Source: Clostridia bacterium (GTDB lineage Bacteria > Bacillota > Clostridia > Christensenellales > Aristaeellaceae). From it: 42,926 nucleotides of DNA. A model generated the notes under the pieces. The model ran no database searches and had not been told where the DNA came from. It was given only the letters and a program-made list of their open reading frames with translations. The position numbers and the translations under genes are program-made. Location: assembly GCA_017547285.1 (NCBI GenBank), contig JAFYQB010000084.1:1-42926 (forward strand). Direction: 5' to 3'. Positions 8,072 through 15,451 of the stretch are shown piece by piece (position 1 is the stretch's first letter; the number at the start of each line of letters is the position of its first letter).

Positions 8072-8170
8072 GGATTTCAAACTAAAAACAGTGAAAATGC
8101 AGGAAAGCTGCGTTCTTATGCTGAATTTTAATGAGAGAACCAACAACGAGCAAAGGAACCATGTAACTTC

Positions 8171-8730
8171 ATGAATAAGAACAACATATACAGAACGTTA
8201 TTTTTCTCAATGTTCTCCATCAGTGCGTTTACTTTCGGCGGAGGATCAGTTATTATTCCTCTGATGCGAAAAAAATGGTTCAGGAGCTGCACTGGCTGGA
8301 AGAAGACGAAATGCTGGATATGATCGCCATAGCGCAGTCTTCACCAGGTGCAGTTTCTGTGAATGCAGCAGCACAGATTGGTTACCGTACTGCGGGAATC
8401 ACAGGCCTTTTTCTTGCTGTATTGGCAACCGTTCTTCCCCCATTCGGATGGATCGCGCTGATTTCTCTGTTTTATGATTCTTTCCGTACTTCGCCTGCTG
8501 TGGATGCAATCCTTCGCAGCATGCAGCCGGCCGTTGCAGCAGTGATTCTGTACGCGGCATTCGATATGTTCAAACCGCTTTTGCAAAAGAAACGTCTTTC
8601 CATCCTCCTGCTGTTTTTGGCCGCACTGATCCTTGGATTGTGTGGTATAAACATTATCTGGATTTTAATCGGAGGCGGCGCTATTGGCGCATATATGGCT
8701 GTTGCAGGAGGAAAACGCCATGCTGATTGA
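8171..8730 (+). CDS. Chromate transporter half-gene 1, interrupted by a frameshift
   Basis: ChrA-family membrane protein of the short (one-domain) kind, which works as a pair with the next gene. The frame from the ATG at 8171 encodes MNKNNIYRTLFFSMFS and FTFGGGSVIIPLMRKK, the usual N-terminus. At a run of seven A (8269-8275) it leaves the family sequence. The rest (QELHWLEEDEMLDMIAIAQSSPGAV) continues in the frame of 8275-8730. One extra A, or a -1 ribosomal shift, would give a 186-aa protein. There is no ribosome site before the internal ATG at 8275. The lesion could be a real mutation, a sequencing error in the homopolymer, or programmed shifting, because the A7 is in the correct phase for a slippery site. 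Chromate is the family substrate by name only. Confidence 0.75.
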
Positions 8731-9277
8731 CCTGTTTTTCAGTTTTCTGCAGATTGGCCTGTTTGGAATCGGCGGCGGTCTGGTAAGTGTTACGCTGCTG
8801 ATGCAGCAGGTAGTGACAGAGCGACAATGGCTGACTGCGACCACCTTTAACGATCTGATCGCCATTGCCGAATCAACACCCGGACCGCTGGTGGTGAACA
8901 GCGCAACCTTCATCGGAATGCAGCTGGGCGGTGTGCCGGGCGCTGTGGTTGCCACATTTGCATCTGTACTTCCCGGTTTTATGATCGCCCTTGGTTTTGC
9001 ACTGCTCTACCAGCGTTACCGCAGTCTTTCCCTGATTCAGGGCGTAATGGACGGTCTTCGCCCGGTTATTGTGGCGCTGATTTTTGTAGGCGGCATCAAG
9101 GTAATGAACAATGCTTTGTTTGCAGGCGCCGTTCTGTCGCTGCGTTTGATTGATCCCCTTTCAGCCGTTCTGCTGGCAGGCTGCCTTTTCATTCTCTGGA
9201 AATGGAAGCCCAGCCCGGTGATTGTCATTCTTGGCACAGGAATCGCAGGCGGGATCCTGAGACTGCTGATTGAATAA
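8720..9277 (+). CDS. Chromate transporter half-gene 2
   Basis: A 185-aa membrane protein of the ChrA family. FGIGGGLVSVTLL and AESTPGPLVVNSATFIG match the conserved first half of the domain, and about six hydrophobic segments follow. Short ChrA proteins act as pairs of homologous halves in opposite membrane orientation. GGAGG sits inside the end of the preceding gene and the ATG at 8720 overlaps its last 11 bp, so translation is probably coupled. This copy appears intact. Transport of chromate or another oxyanion is inferred from the family. Confidence 0.88.
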   Translation: MLIDLFFSFLQIGLFGIGGGLVSVTLLMQQVVTERQWLTATTFNDLIAIAESTPGPLVVNSATFIGMQLGGVPGAVVATFASVLPGFMIALGFALLYQRYRSLSLIQGVMDGLRPVIVALIFVGGIKVMNNALFAGAVLSLRLIDPLSAVLLAGCLFILWKWKPSPVIVILGTGIAGGILRLLIE

Positions 9278-9452
9278 TGAGTTGCAGCAAACGAATTTCG
9301 CAAAATGGAATATTCCAGAACGCTGTCATCCGCGCAAGCGTGGGTGCAGCAAGGCTAACCAGAAAAATGATTTCAGGCTTTTCTGCTTTCCGCCGGACAC
9401 AAATAGCCTTTTTTCAGCTGGTTTGCAAGCGGAGGAGCATTTACCCTTTCCG

Positions 9453-9587
9453 ATGCCGCAGCATGCATGGAAAAGGCATGTAGCCCAGCTGACGCAGGTG
9501 ATTCTCAGCGCCCTGGATATGCCGGAGCGCCAGGACGATTATGACTGTTTCACAGAACCTTACCCCGAATATGCAAAAGAGCGCTGA
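9453..9587 (+). CDS. Possible small protein, 44 aa, unknown
   Basis: An ORF starting at ATG 9453 with GGAGGAG (9431-9437) upstream, at a rather long spacing of 15 bases. It encodes a charged peptide with no membrane segment, ending in EPYPEYAKER. Its stop codon lies inside the terminator hairpin that follows. I do not recognise it; a chance ORF or a gene remnant is quite possible. Confidence 0.3.
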   Translation: MPQHAWKRHVAQLTQVILSALDMPERQDDYDCFTEPYPEYAKER

Positions 9588-9607
9588 CTGTATGTCAACG
9601 CTCTTTT
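9575..9607. terminator. Two-way terminator between chrA side and rsmI
   Basis: AAAAGAGCG (9575-9583) pairs with CGCTCTTTT (9599-9607), with an inner TGAC/GTCA extension. A/T runs on both sides let it serve both converging transcripts. Confidence 0.8.
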
Positions 9608-9610
9608 CAA

Positions 9611-10468
9611 TTAGCCTTCCAGCATGTTCTTAACATTCAGGCTGGCTGCTTTTACAGCATTTTTTCGTTCGCCTTTGGCAACCAGTTCATCTACTGCATC
9701 ACGCATGGAAAGGCCGCGCACCAAACCGTCAAACAGCTGGGCTTCCAAAGAAAGCTCGCTTTTTGCTTTTTCCGGCTGTGGGATATCCTCTGCCGCCCAT
9801 TGGAACGCAATACAGTATTCGCCCTTTTCCGCTTTGGGATTGGCTTCCAGTTCAGCCAGCACGGCGGATACCGTACCGCGAACCGTTTTTTCGTACTTCT
9901 TGGTCAGGTCGCAGCTGGCGGATACAAGCGTATTGGGCAATACTTCCTGCACCGCCTGCAAAAGATCTATGATGCGATGAGGCGATTCATGGACAACGCC
10001 CACCTTCGATCTGCGGGCCATATCCAGCAGCTTTTCCTTCAGCTCATTTTTCTGACGGGGTAAAAAACCAAAGAACGTAAATTCCGTTACATCCAGCCCG
10101 CTTACGCTCAAAGCGGATGCCATGGCCGTAGGTCCGGGAACGGCCAGTACCTCTATGCCAGCCTTGATGGCTTCAGCGGTGAGGATGCTGCCAGGATCGC
10201 TGATGCAGGGCGTTCCGGCATCGGTGGTAACAGCCACGTCAATGCCTTCAGCCAGCATACGCTCCACGATTTGCACAGCCTTGCTGCGTTCATTGTGCTC
10301 ATGACAGCTGGTAAGCGGCGTGTGGATATCAAATGCGCTCAGCAGCTTCTGCGTAACGCGCGTATCCTCTGCCGCAATCAGCGAAACGTTTTTGAGCGTT
10401 TCAATGGCACGGGGCGCCATATCGCCCAGATTGCCAATGGGCGTAGCCACAACATACAGAGTGGGCAT
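9611..10468 (-). CDS. rsmI: 16S rRNA 2'-O-methyltransferase RsmI
   Basis: Methylates the ribose of C1402 in 16S rRNA with S-adenosylmethionine. The 285-aa protein belongs to the tetrapyrrole-methylase fold; family landmarks are VATPIGNLGDMAPRA at the N-terminus, AAEDTRVT, TDAGTPCISDPG and VPGPTAMASAL. Its stop is near the terminator at 9575-9607, so it is the last gene of the operon. The preceding gene, rsmH, modifies the same nucleotide (N4 of C1402), and only 2 bp separate them, which fits joint synthesis. Confidence 0.96.
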   Translation of the reverse strand: MPTLYVVATPIGNLGDMAPRAIETLKNVSLIAAEDTRVTQKLLSAFDIHTPLTSCHEHNERSKAVQIVERMLAEGIDVAVTTDAGTPCISDPGSILTAEAIKAGIEVLAVPGPTAMASALSVSGLDVTEFTFFGFLPRQKNELKEKLLDMARRSKVGVVHESPHRIIDLLQAVQEVLPNTLVSASCDLTKKYEKTVRGTVSAVLAELEANPKAEKGEYCIAFQWAAEDIPQPEKAKSELSLEAQLFDGLVRGLSMRDAVDELVAKGERKNAVKAASLNVKNMLEG

Positions 10469-10470
10469 CG

Positions 10471-11421
10471 TTACGCCTCCTGTTTCTTTTCAAACACGCG
10501 CAGCTTGGCGCTGCGTGCGCGGGTGTTATCCTGCGTTTCGTTCTTGCCGGGCTTCACAGCGCCGCCGGCAAGCGCCTTGCCCAACGGTTTTTTGCCGCAT
10601 ACACAAACGGGCATTTTCGGCGGACATATACAGGGATTCTGAAGTCTGCGGAAGGTATTTTTGGTGATGCGATCTTCCAAAGAGTGGAAGGTAATCACCA
10701 ACAGTCGACCGCCAGGAGCCAGCAAATCCACAAAATCGCACAAAGCCTGCTCCAAAGGAACCAGTTCGTCGTTCACAGCAATACGCACCGCCTGGAAAGT
10801 ACGGCGGGCAGGATGGCCGTCATCCTTGCGGCGAACGGCCTTGGGTATGGCCGCATCCACCACAGCCACCAGATCACCGGTGGTCAGGATGGGCTTCTGA
10901 GCGCGCTTTTCCATAAACACCTGTGCAATGCGCGCCGCCCATTTTTCTTCGCCATACTCGGTGAGAATGCGGCGGAACTCCGCTTCAGTGATATTCGCCA
11001 GATATTCCGCAGCAGTGATACCCTGCGACTTATCCATGCGCATATCCAGCGGCGCATCCTCATGATAGCTGAAACCGCGTCCGCCTACATCCAGCTGATG
11101 GGAGCTCACGCCCAAATCCAGCAGCGCTCCGGTCAGTGCAGGCGCCCCGGCTTCAGACAGCAATTCCCTGGCATCATGAAAATTGCCATGAATAGCCTGA
11201 AAACCGGGAAAGTCCTTTAATCTATCAGACGCCGCAGCAATGGCCTCCAGATCGCGGTCAATGCCGTACAGCTTCGCCGTACCGCCGGACAGGCGAAGAA
11301 TACCCTCGCTATGTCCGCCGCCGCCAAGGGTGCCATCGGCATATACGCCATCGGGCTGCGGGTCCATCCATTCCATTACCTCGTCAAACAGGACGGGAAT
11401 ATGGTGAAAATCCATCGTCAT
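10471..11421 (-). CDS. rsmH: 16S rRNA N4-methyltransferase RsmH
   Basis: Methylates N4 of C1402 of 16S rRNA. The 316-aa protein shows HIPVLFDEV at the start, the SAM site DGTLGGGGHSEGIL, LDLGVSSHQLD, RRTFQAVRIAVNDEL and ITFHSLEDRI, all hallmarks of the MraW/RsmH family. I use the ATG at 11421 because it overlaps the stop of the upstream NTPase gene as ATGA and follows GGAGG; a second ATG six bases later is possible. In many bacteria rsmH heads the mra cell-division cluster; here it stands with rsmI instead. Confidence 0.96.
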   Translation of the reverse strand: MTMDFHHIPVLFDEVMEWMDPQPDGVYADGTLGGGGHSEGILRLSGGTAKLYGIDRDLEAIAAASDRLKDFPGFQAIHGNFHDARELLSEAGAPALTGALLDLGVSSHQLDVGGRGFSYHEDAPLDMRMDKSQGITAAEYLANITEAEFRRILTEYGEEKWAARIAQVFMEKRAQKPILTTGDLVAVVDAAIPKAVRRKDDGHPARRTFQAVRIAVNDELVPLEQALCDFVDLLAPGGRLLVITFHSLEDRITKNTFRRLQNPCICPPKMPVCVCGKKPLGKALAGGAVKPGKNETQDNTRARSAKLRVFEKKQEA

Positions 11422-12050
11422 TTTACCTCCAAAGGGGCCAGACCCAGCTCGGTTGCAAGGAAGGTAATCCATGCACGGCGGGCTTCGCCGGTCAAAGAGG
11501 GTTTGAGTTCCACGCCTTCCTCCATAAAGGAGGTCTCGTCAAACTCCATGGAAAGGGAATCCAGCGGCCAGCCAGGACGGCGAGCCGCCACAGGCTTGTC
11601 CACCATCCAGAAGGCGCTGAGCCTTGCATGGTCCTGCGATTTCTGGAAGAAACGCACGCATTCGGGCGTCTTTACGGCAAATCCATCCAGATAATATGCC
11701 ATCACTTTGCCGCCCAAAGAATGCACCAGTTGGCTGTAATACTCGATCATTTCTTCATCATCCAGCCTTTTGCCGTTGGGCGTGCGGATATGCAGACCCG
11801 GCTGACGCGGATCATCCAGCGGAATGGCGTCGAAATACAGACCGGCGTCGTTACCGATCACGTAATCTGCATGCTTTCCGTAAAACGCCGCCTTGATGGC
11901 TGCATTTTCGCCGGGATTGCGGCCCGTTTCGCCCGGTTCATCCGTAATGCCCAGATCATTGAGCGAAATCAAATCCACATCGTATTCCGAAAGCGCGTCC
12001 TGGAAGAATTTCAGTTTGGCCGGATTGGTGGTACCGATCAGAACCTGCAT
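11418..12050 (-). CDS. Non-canonical purine NTP pyrophosphatase-like protein (RdgB/HAM1 family)
   Basis: Predicted to hydrolyse non-canonical purine nucleoside triphosphates such as ITP or XTP, keeping them out of DNA. The protein has 210 aa. IGTTNPAKLKFF at the N-terminus resembles the family's T/SxNxxK motif, ETGRNPGENAAIKA follows, and IGNDAGLYFDAIP corresponds to the ADDSGL region with its catalytic Asp. The later part, including a Pro- and Arg-rich PVAARRPGWPL, departs from standard RdgB, so it may be a distinct subgroup. The start at 12050 has CGGAGC upstream; the open frame further upstream runs into a hairpin repeat. It is first in the operon with rsmH and rsmI. Confidence 0.75.
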   Translation of the reverse strand: MQVLIGTTNPAKLKFFQDALSEYDVDLISLNDLGITDEPGETGRNPGENAAIKAAFYGKHADYVIGNDAGLYFDAIPLDDPRQPGLHIRTPNGKRLDDEEMIEYYSQLVHSLGGKVMAYYLDGFAVKTPECVRFFQKSQDHARLSAFWMVDKPVAARRPGWPLDSLSMEFDETSFMEEGVELKPSLTGEARRAWITFLATELGLAPLEVK

Positions 12051-12090
12051 GGTGAAGCTCCGTTCATTGGGAGATTTGGGGAGGGACGAA

Positions 12091-12138
12091 GCAGGGGCGG
12101 AGCCCCTGCACCCCGCCAAAGGGGCATTGCCCCTTTGG
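12091..12138. repeat. Paired GC-rich hairpins, copy 1
   Basis: GCAGGGGC-GGA-GCCCCTGC (12091-12109) is followed by CCAAAGGGGC-ATT-GCCCCTTTGG (12116-12138). Both stems are perfect with 3-base loops. The same layout recurs at 34063-34101. Confidence 0.85.
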
Positions 12139-12149
12139 AAAACCGGGGG

Positions 12150-12173
12150 CCGTGGCCGAATATGCGGCCACGG
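12150..12173. repeat. Hairpin CCGTGGCCG / CGGCCACGG
   Basis: A perfect 9-bp stem with a 6-base loop. A related stem, GCCGTGGCCA / TGGCCACGGC, occurs at 34167-34192. Confidence 0.8.
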
Positions 12174-12228
12174 AGGGATATGTAGCTTGGTGCCATTATC
12201 ATGTTTGAATAAACGAGCGAGTTTTACA

Positions 12229-12280
12229 CCTCATCAGTCACCTTCGGTGACTACTTCCCCTCAAGGGGAAGCCAATGAGG
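12229..12280. repeat. Y-shaped palindromic repeat element
   Basis: An outer stem CCTCAT / ATGAGG (12229-12234, 12275-12280) encloses two hairpins side by side: AGTCACC-TTC-GGTGACT (12236-12252) and CTTCCCC-TCAA-GGGGAAG (12254-12271). From memory, elements of this shape are dispersed in gut Clostridia genomes; this window has one copy. Confidence 0.7.
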
Positions 12281-12360
12281 CTTACCGCCCACCTTACATA
12301 CGCCTTTTCCGTTCGTTTCTGTTGAAAACAAGCAACCGAAAGGATTCGCGCGCAAGCGAG

Positions 12361-12385
12361 CCGAGGGTCGTTGTTTGACCCTCGG
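12361..12385. repeat. Hairpin CCGAGGGTC / GACCCTCGG
   Basis: A perfect 9-bp stem with a 7-base loop. There is no T run on either side, so it is not a standard terminator. Confidence 0.7.
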
Positions 12386-12423
12386 CGGTCTTAGATGCAA
12401 TACCAAATAAATCATTCAAGCCC

Positions 12424-12480
12424 TTGCGGCCATATTATGGCCGCAATCTGGGGTGCAGGGGGCACTGCCTCTGCACCCCA
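12424..12480. repeat. Two adjacent GC-rich hairpins near the end of valS
   Basis: TTGCGGCCAT-ATT-ATGGCCGCAA (12424-12446) and TGGGGTGCAG...CTGCACCCCA (12449-12480) lie just past the valS stop. They may end the valS transcript although no T run follows. The second resembles the paired-hairpin family. Confidence 0.75.
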
Positions 12481-12492
12481 GAGGCCCCTCGA

Positions 12493-15201
12493 TTAACCTT
12501 TCAAGTCAGCAATGCGGGCCTTGAGGGAGTCGAGCATGCTTTCGTTGGTAGCCAGCTTGGCCTTTTCGGCTTCTACCAGATGCGCGGGGGCCTTGGCGAG
12601 GAAGCCGGGGTTGTTCAGCTTGCCGCTGGCGCGGGCGATTTCGCCCTCCAGATTCTTGAGTTCCTTCTCCAGACGGGCAATTTCCTTGCCGATGTCCACC
12701 AGATCGCCCAGCGGGATACGGATCTCACCAGCGGCGCAGACCGCGGCAACAACCTTCTCACCAGCCAGAGCGTCCTTGCCGCCCAGCGCCACTTCGCTGG
12801 CATAGGCCAGACGCTGCAGATAGGGCTCAGCGATAGACAGGGTGGCTTCCCAACCAGCTTCGGGAATCAGCACGATATGGGTGCGCTTGCCGGCCTGCAC
12901 GTTCATTTCGGCGCGCAGGTTGCGGATGGCGCGGATGATGTCCATCAGACCGGTCATCTGGATTTCTTCGGCTTCGAAAGCGTATTCGGGCTTTACTTCG
13001 GGCCAGCGGGCAGTAATCAGCATGCCCTCATGCTCAGGCAGATGCTGGTACACTTCTTCGGTCAGATAAGGCATGAAGGGGTGCAGCAGCTTCAGGATGC
13101 TTTCGATCACATACACCAACACAGCGCGTACATTGTTCTTCTGCTCCAGATCATCACCCATCAGGCGGCCCTTGGAGAGCTCAATGTACCAGTCGCAGAA
13201 CTCATTCCACGCGAAATCATAGATGTTCTGGGCAGCAATGCCGAAATCGCCGTCTTCCATGTGGCCGGAGATCTCCGCAACCACCTTGTTCAGGCGGGAA
13301 AGAATCCACTTATCGGGCAGCTGCAGCTTGCTTTCGTCGATGGTTTCACGGGTTTCGGTGTTCATCAGCACGAAACGGCTGGCGTTCCAGATCTTGTTGG
13401 CGAAGTTGCGGGCGCTCTCCACCTTTTCATCGGAATAACGGGTGTCGTTTCCGGGGCTTACGCCCATGGCGAGAGAGAAGCGCAGCGCGTCAGCGCCGTA
13501 CTTGTCGATGATCTCGAGGGGATCCACGCCGTTGCCCAGAGACTTGGACATCTTGCGGCCCTGCTCGTCGCGAACGAGGCCGTGGATAAGCACGGTCTTG
13601 AAGGGGGTCTCGCCCATCTCTTCCACACCAGTGGTGATCATACGGCTGACCCAGAAGGTGATGATATCATAGCCGGTCACCAGAACATCGGTGGGATAGA
13701 AATACTTGAGGTCTTCGGTCTGCTCCGGCCAGCCCAGCGTGGAGAAGGGCCACAGAGCGGAGGAGAACCAGGTATCCAGCACGTCCTCATCCTGATGGAT
13801 GTTCTTGCTTCCGCACTTGGTGCAGCAATCGGGATCGTTGCGCAGAACCATCATTTCACCGCAGTCCTCGCAGTACCAAACGGGGATACGGTGACCCCAC
13901 CACAGCTGACGGCTGATGCACCAGTCGCGGATGTTTTCCATCCAGTTCATGTACTGCTTGCTGAAACGCTCAGGCACAAACTGGGTCTTGCCGCTGGTAA
14001 CAGCCTCAATGGCGGGCTTGGCCAGAGGCTTCATATCCACGAACCACTGCTTGGAAACCATAGGCTCGATGACGGTCTTGGAATGACGGTAGCAAACGCC
14101 AACCTCGTGCTTGATGGGCTCTACTTCCTTCAGCAGACCCAGCTCAGTGAGATCGGCAACGATGGCCTTGCGGGCTTCGGCGGTGGTCATGCCGGCATAC
14201 TTGCCGCAGTCCAGTACCTCGGGCTCGTTCTTGCTGGCCTTGCCGCTGGCGAGCAGCTCCTGCGCAGCAGCGCAGTCAGCAGCGCCGGTCATGTGACCGT
14301 CGTAAGTGAACACGCGAACCAGAGGCAGATCGTGACGCTGACCCACTTCATAGTCGTTGGGGTCGTGAGCGGGAGTAATCTTTACCACGCCGGTGCCCTT
14401 TTCCATATCGGCATGCTCGTCGCACACGATCGGAATTTCCTTGTTGATCAGGGGCAGCACCACATGGCAGCCATGCAGGTGAGCGTAGCGGGGATCGTTG
14501 GGGTTAATAGCCACAGCGGTATCGCCCAGCATGGTTTCAGGACGGGTGGTGGCCAGCTCCAGCATCTCACCGGTTTCCTTTACAGGATAAAGCAGATGCC
14601 AGAAATTGCCGTCCATCTCCTTGTGCTCCACTTCCGCGTCGGAAATAGCGGACTGACAGTCAGGGCACCAGTTGATGAGGCGGTTGCCGCGGTAGATCAG
14701 ATTCTTTTCATACAGACGGCAGAAAGTTTCACGTACGGCCTTGGAGCAGCCTTCGTCCATGGTGAAGCGTTCGCGGCTCCAGTCGCAGCTGACGCCCATG
14801 CGGCGCTGCTGGTTGACGATGCGGCCGCCGTACTCCTTCTTCCACTCCCAGGCACGCTCCAGGAACTTCTCGCGGCCAAGGCTTTCCTTGGTGAGACCTT
14901 CCTTGGCCATGGCTTCCACGATCTTTACTTCGGTCGCGATAGCGGCATGGTCGGTACCGGGCAGCCACAGGGTGGGATCGCCCTTCATGCGGTGATAGCG
15001 GATGGGCGCGTCCTGCAGGGTGCAGTCCATAGCATGGCCCATGTGCAGCTGGCCGGTGATGTTGGGCGGGGGCATAACGATGGTGAAGGGCTTCTTGCCT
15101 TCTTCGCGCTTGGCGATGAAAGCGCCGCTCTCTTCCCACATCTTGTACAGCTTATCCTCAATAGCTTGAGGGTTATATACTTTCTCCATTTCAAATTCCA
15201 T
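12493..15201 (-). CDS. valS: Valyl-tRNA synthetase
   Basis: Class I aminoacyl-tRNA synthetase that charges tRNA-Val and edits mischarged threonine. The protein has 902 aa, close to the family norm. The HIGH-type motif is PPPNITGQLHMGH (44-56) and KMSKS is at 550-554. Between them is the CP1 editing domain, with GTDHAAIATE before it and TTRPETMLGDTA within it. A zinc-like cluster CEDCGEM...CCTKCG sits mid-protein. The anticodon-binding domain and a C-terminal coiled coil of about 65 residues complete the enzyme. I prefer the ATG at 15201, which follows AGGGAG by 8 bases; a GTG at 15210 is in frame but too close to that site. A small membrane-protein gene and serS lie upstream. Confidence 0.97.
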   Translation of the reverse strand: MEFEMEKVYNPQAIEDKLYKMWEESGAFIAKREEGKKPFTIVMPPPNITGQLHMGHAMDCTLQDAPIRYHRMKGDPTLWLPGTDHAAIATEVKIVEAMAKEGLTKESLGREKFLERAWEWKKEYGGRIVNQQRRMGVSCDWSRERFTMDEGCSKAVRETFCRLYEKNLIYRGNRLINWCPDCQSAISDAEVEHKEMDGNFWHLLYPVKETGEMLELATTRPETMLGDTAVAINPNDPRYAHLHGCHVVLPLINKEIPIVCDEHADMEKGTGVVKITPAHDPNDYEVGQRHDLPLVRVFTYDGHMTGAADCAAAQELLASGKASKNEPEVLDCGKYAGMTTAEARKAIVADLTELGLLKEVEPIKHEVGVCYRHSKTVIEPMVSKQWFVDMKPLAKPAIEAVTSGKTQFVPERFSKQYMNWMENIRDWCISRQLWWGHRIPVWYCEDCGEMMVLRNDPDCCTKCGSKNIHQDEDVLDTWFSSALWPFSTLGWPEQTEDLKYFYPTDVLVTGYDIITFWVSRMITTGVEEMGETPFKTVLIHGLVRDEQGRKMSKSLGNGVDPLEIIDKYGADALRFSLAMGVSPGNDTRYSDEKVESARNFANKIWNASRFVLMNTETRETIDESKLQLPDKWILSRLNKVVAEISGHMEDGDFGIAAQNIYDFAWNEFCDWYIELSKGRLMGDDLEQKNNVRAVLVYVIESILKLLHPFMPYLTEEVYQHLPEHEGMLITARWPEVKPEYAFEAEEIQMTGLMDIIRAIRNLRAEMNVQAGKRTHIVLIPEAGWEATLSIAEPYLQRLAYASEVALGGKDALAGEKVVAAVCAAGEIRIPLGDLVDIGKEIARLEKELKNLEGEIARASGKLNNPGFLAKAPAHLVEAEKAKLATNESMLDSLKARIADLKG

Positions 15202-15228
15202 GGTATTCACTCCCTATCTGGTGGATGG

Positions 15229-15420
15229 TTAAAGTCCGGGGATCAGATCCAGTAGGATGACCGCACCAAGCAGGGCTGAACCCAGCCCTGCAATGCGCGC
15301 AATCATACAGAGGCGCTCGCTTTTGCAGTACTTTTCAGCCTGCGTGGCCGCGACCGCTCCCAGCACAAGAAGGATCAGTCCGGGAATACTCAGTCTGTCC
15401 AGAATCTTTTGCCAGTTCAT
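15229..15420 (-). CDS. Small membrane protein, 63 aa, unknown function
   Basis: A short protein with two hydrophobic segments (about residues 11-26 and 42-61) joined by a polar loop EKYCKSERLCMIAR that has two Cys. AAGGAGG precedes the ATG at the ideal distance, so it is very likely translated. It lies between serS and valS on the same strand, with gaps of 31 and 27 bp, and is probably co-transcribed with them under the serS T-box. I do not recognise a family. Confidence 0.75.
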   Translation of the reverse strand: MNWQKILDRLSIPGLILLVLGAVAATQAEKYCKSERLCMIARIAGLGSALLGAVILLDLIPGL

Positions 15421-15451
15421 ACAAGCACCTCCTTTCCAAAATCAGCCTGCC

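Larger units (their letters stand above)
7843..8170. other. aroF-chrA intergenic region, 328 bp
   Basis: The gap holds a minus-strand promoter (8042-8071), a minus-strand terminator hairpin (7937-7964), and a second small hairpin near 7871-7890 built from two CCGCGG copies. A minus-strand ORF of 62 codons (8027-7839) spans the gap and overlaps the aroF start by ATGA. I see no clear promoter for chrA. Confidence 0.6.
9278..9610. other. Gap between chrA and rsmI, 333 bp
   Basis: No recognisable gene family. It contains one possible 44-codon ORF (9453-9587) and a terminator hairpin at its right end. Nothing else was identified. Confidence 0.5.
12051..12492. other. Repeat-rich intergenic region, 442 bp
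   Basis: No gene seen. The gap is packed with inverted repeats: two GC-rich paired hairpins, three other hairpins and a Y-shaped palindromic element (described separately). Promoters for the genes on either side are not obvious. Confidence 0.8.

Noticed and set aside
7030..8085. Plus-strand ORF of 351 codons
   Set aside because: Antisense to aroF and its leader; no family similarity.
7843..8170. T-box before aroF
   Set aside because: There is a terminator but no AGGGTGGNACCGCG core; the CCGCGG repeats near 7871-7890 do not fit it.
12424..15255. Plus-strand ORF of over 900 codons
   Set aside because: It lies antisense to valS, whose motifs and ribosome site are clear. Codon bias of the real gene keeps the opposite frame free of stops; the translation has no recognisable domain.
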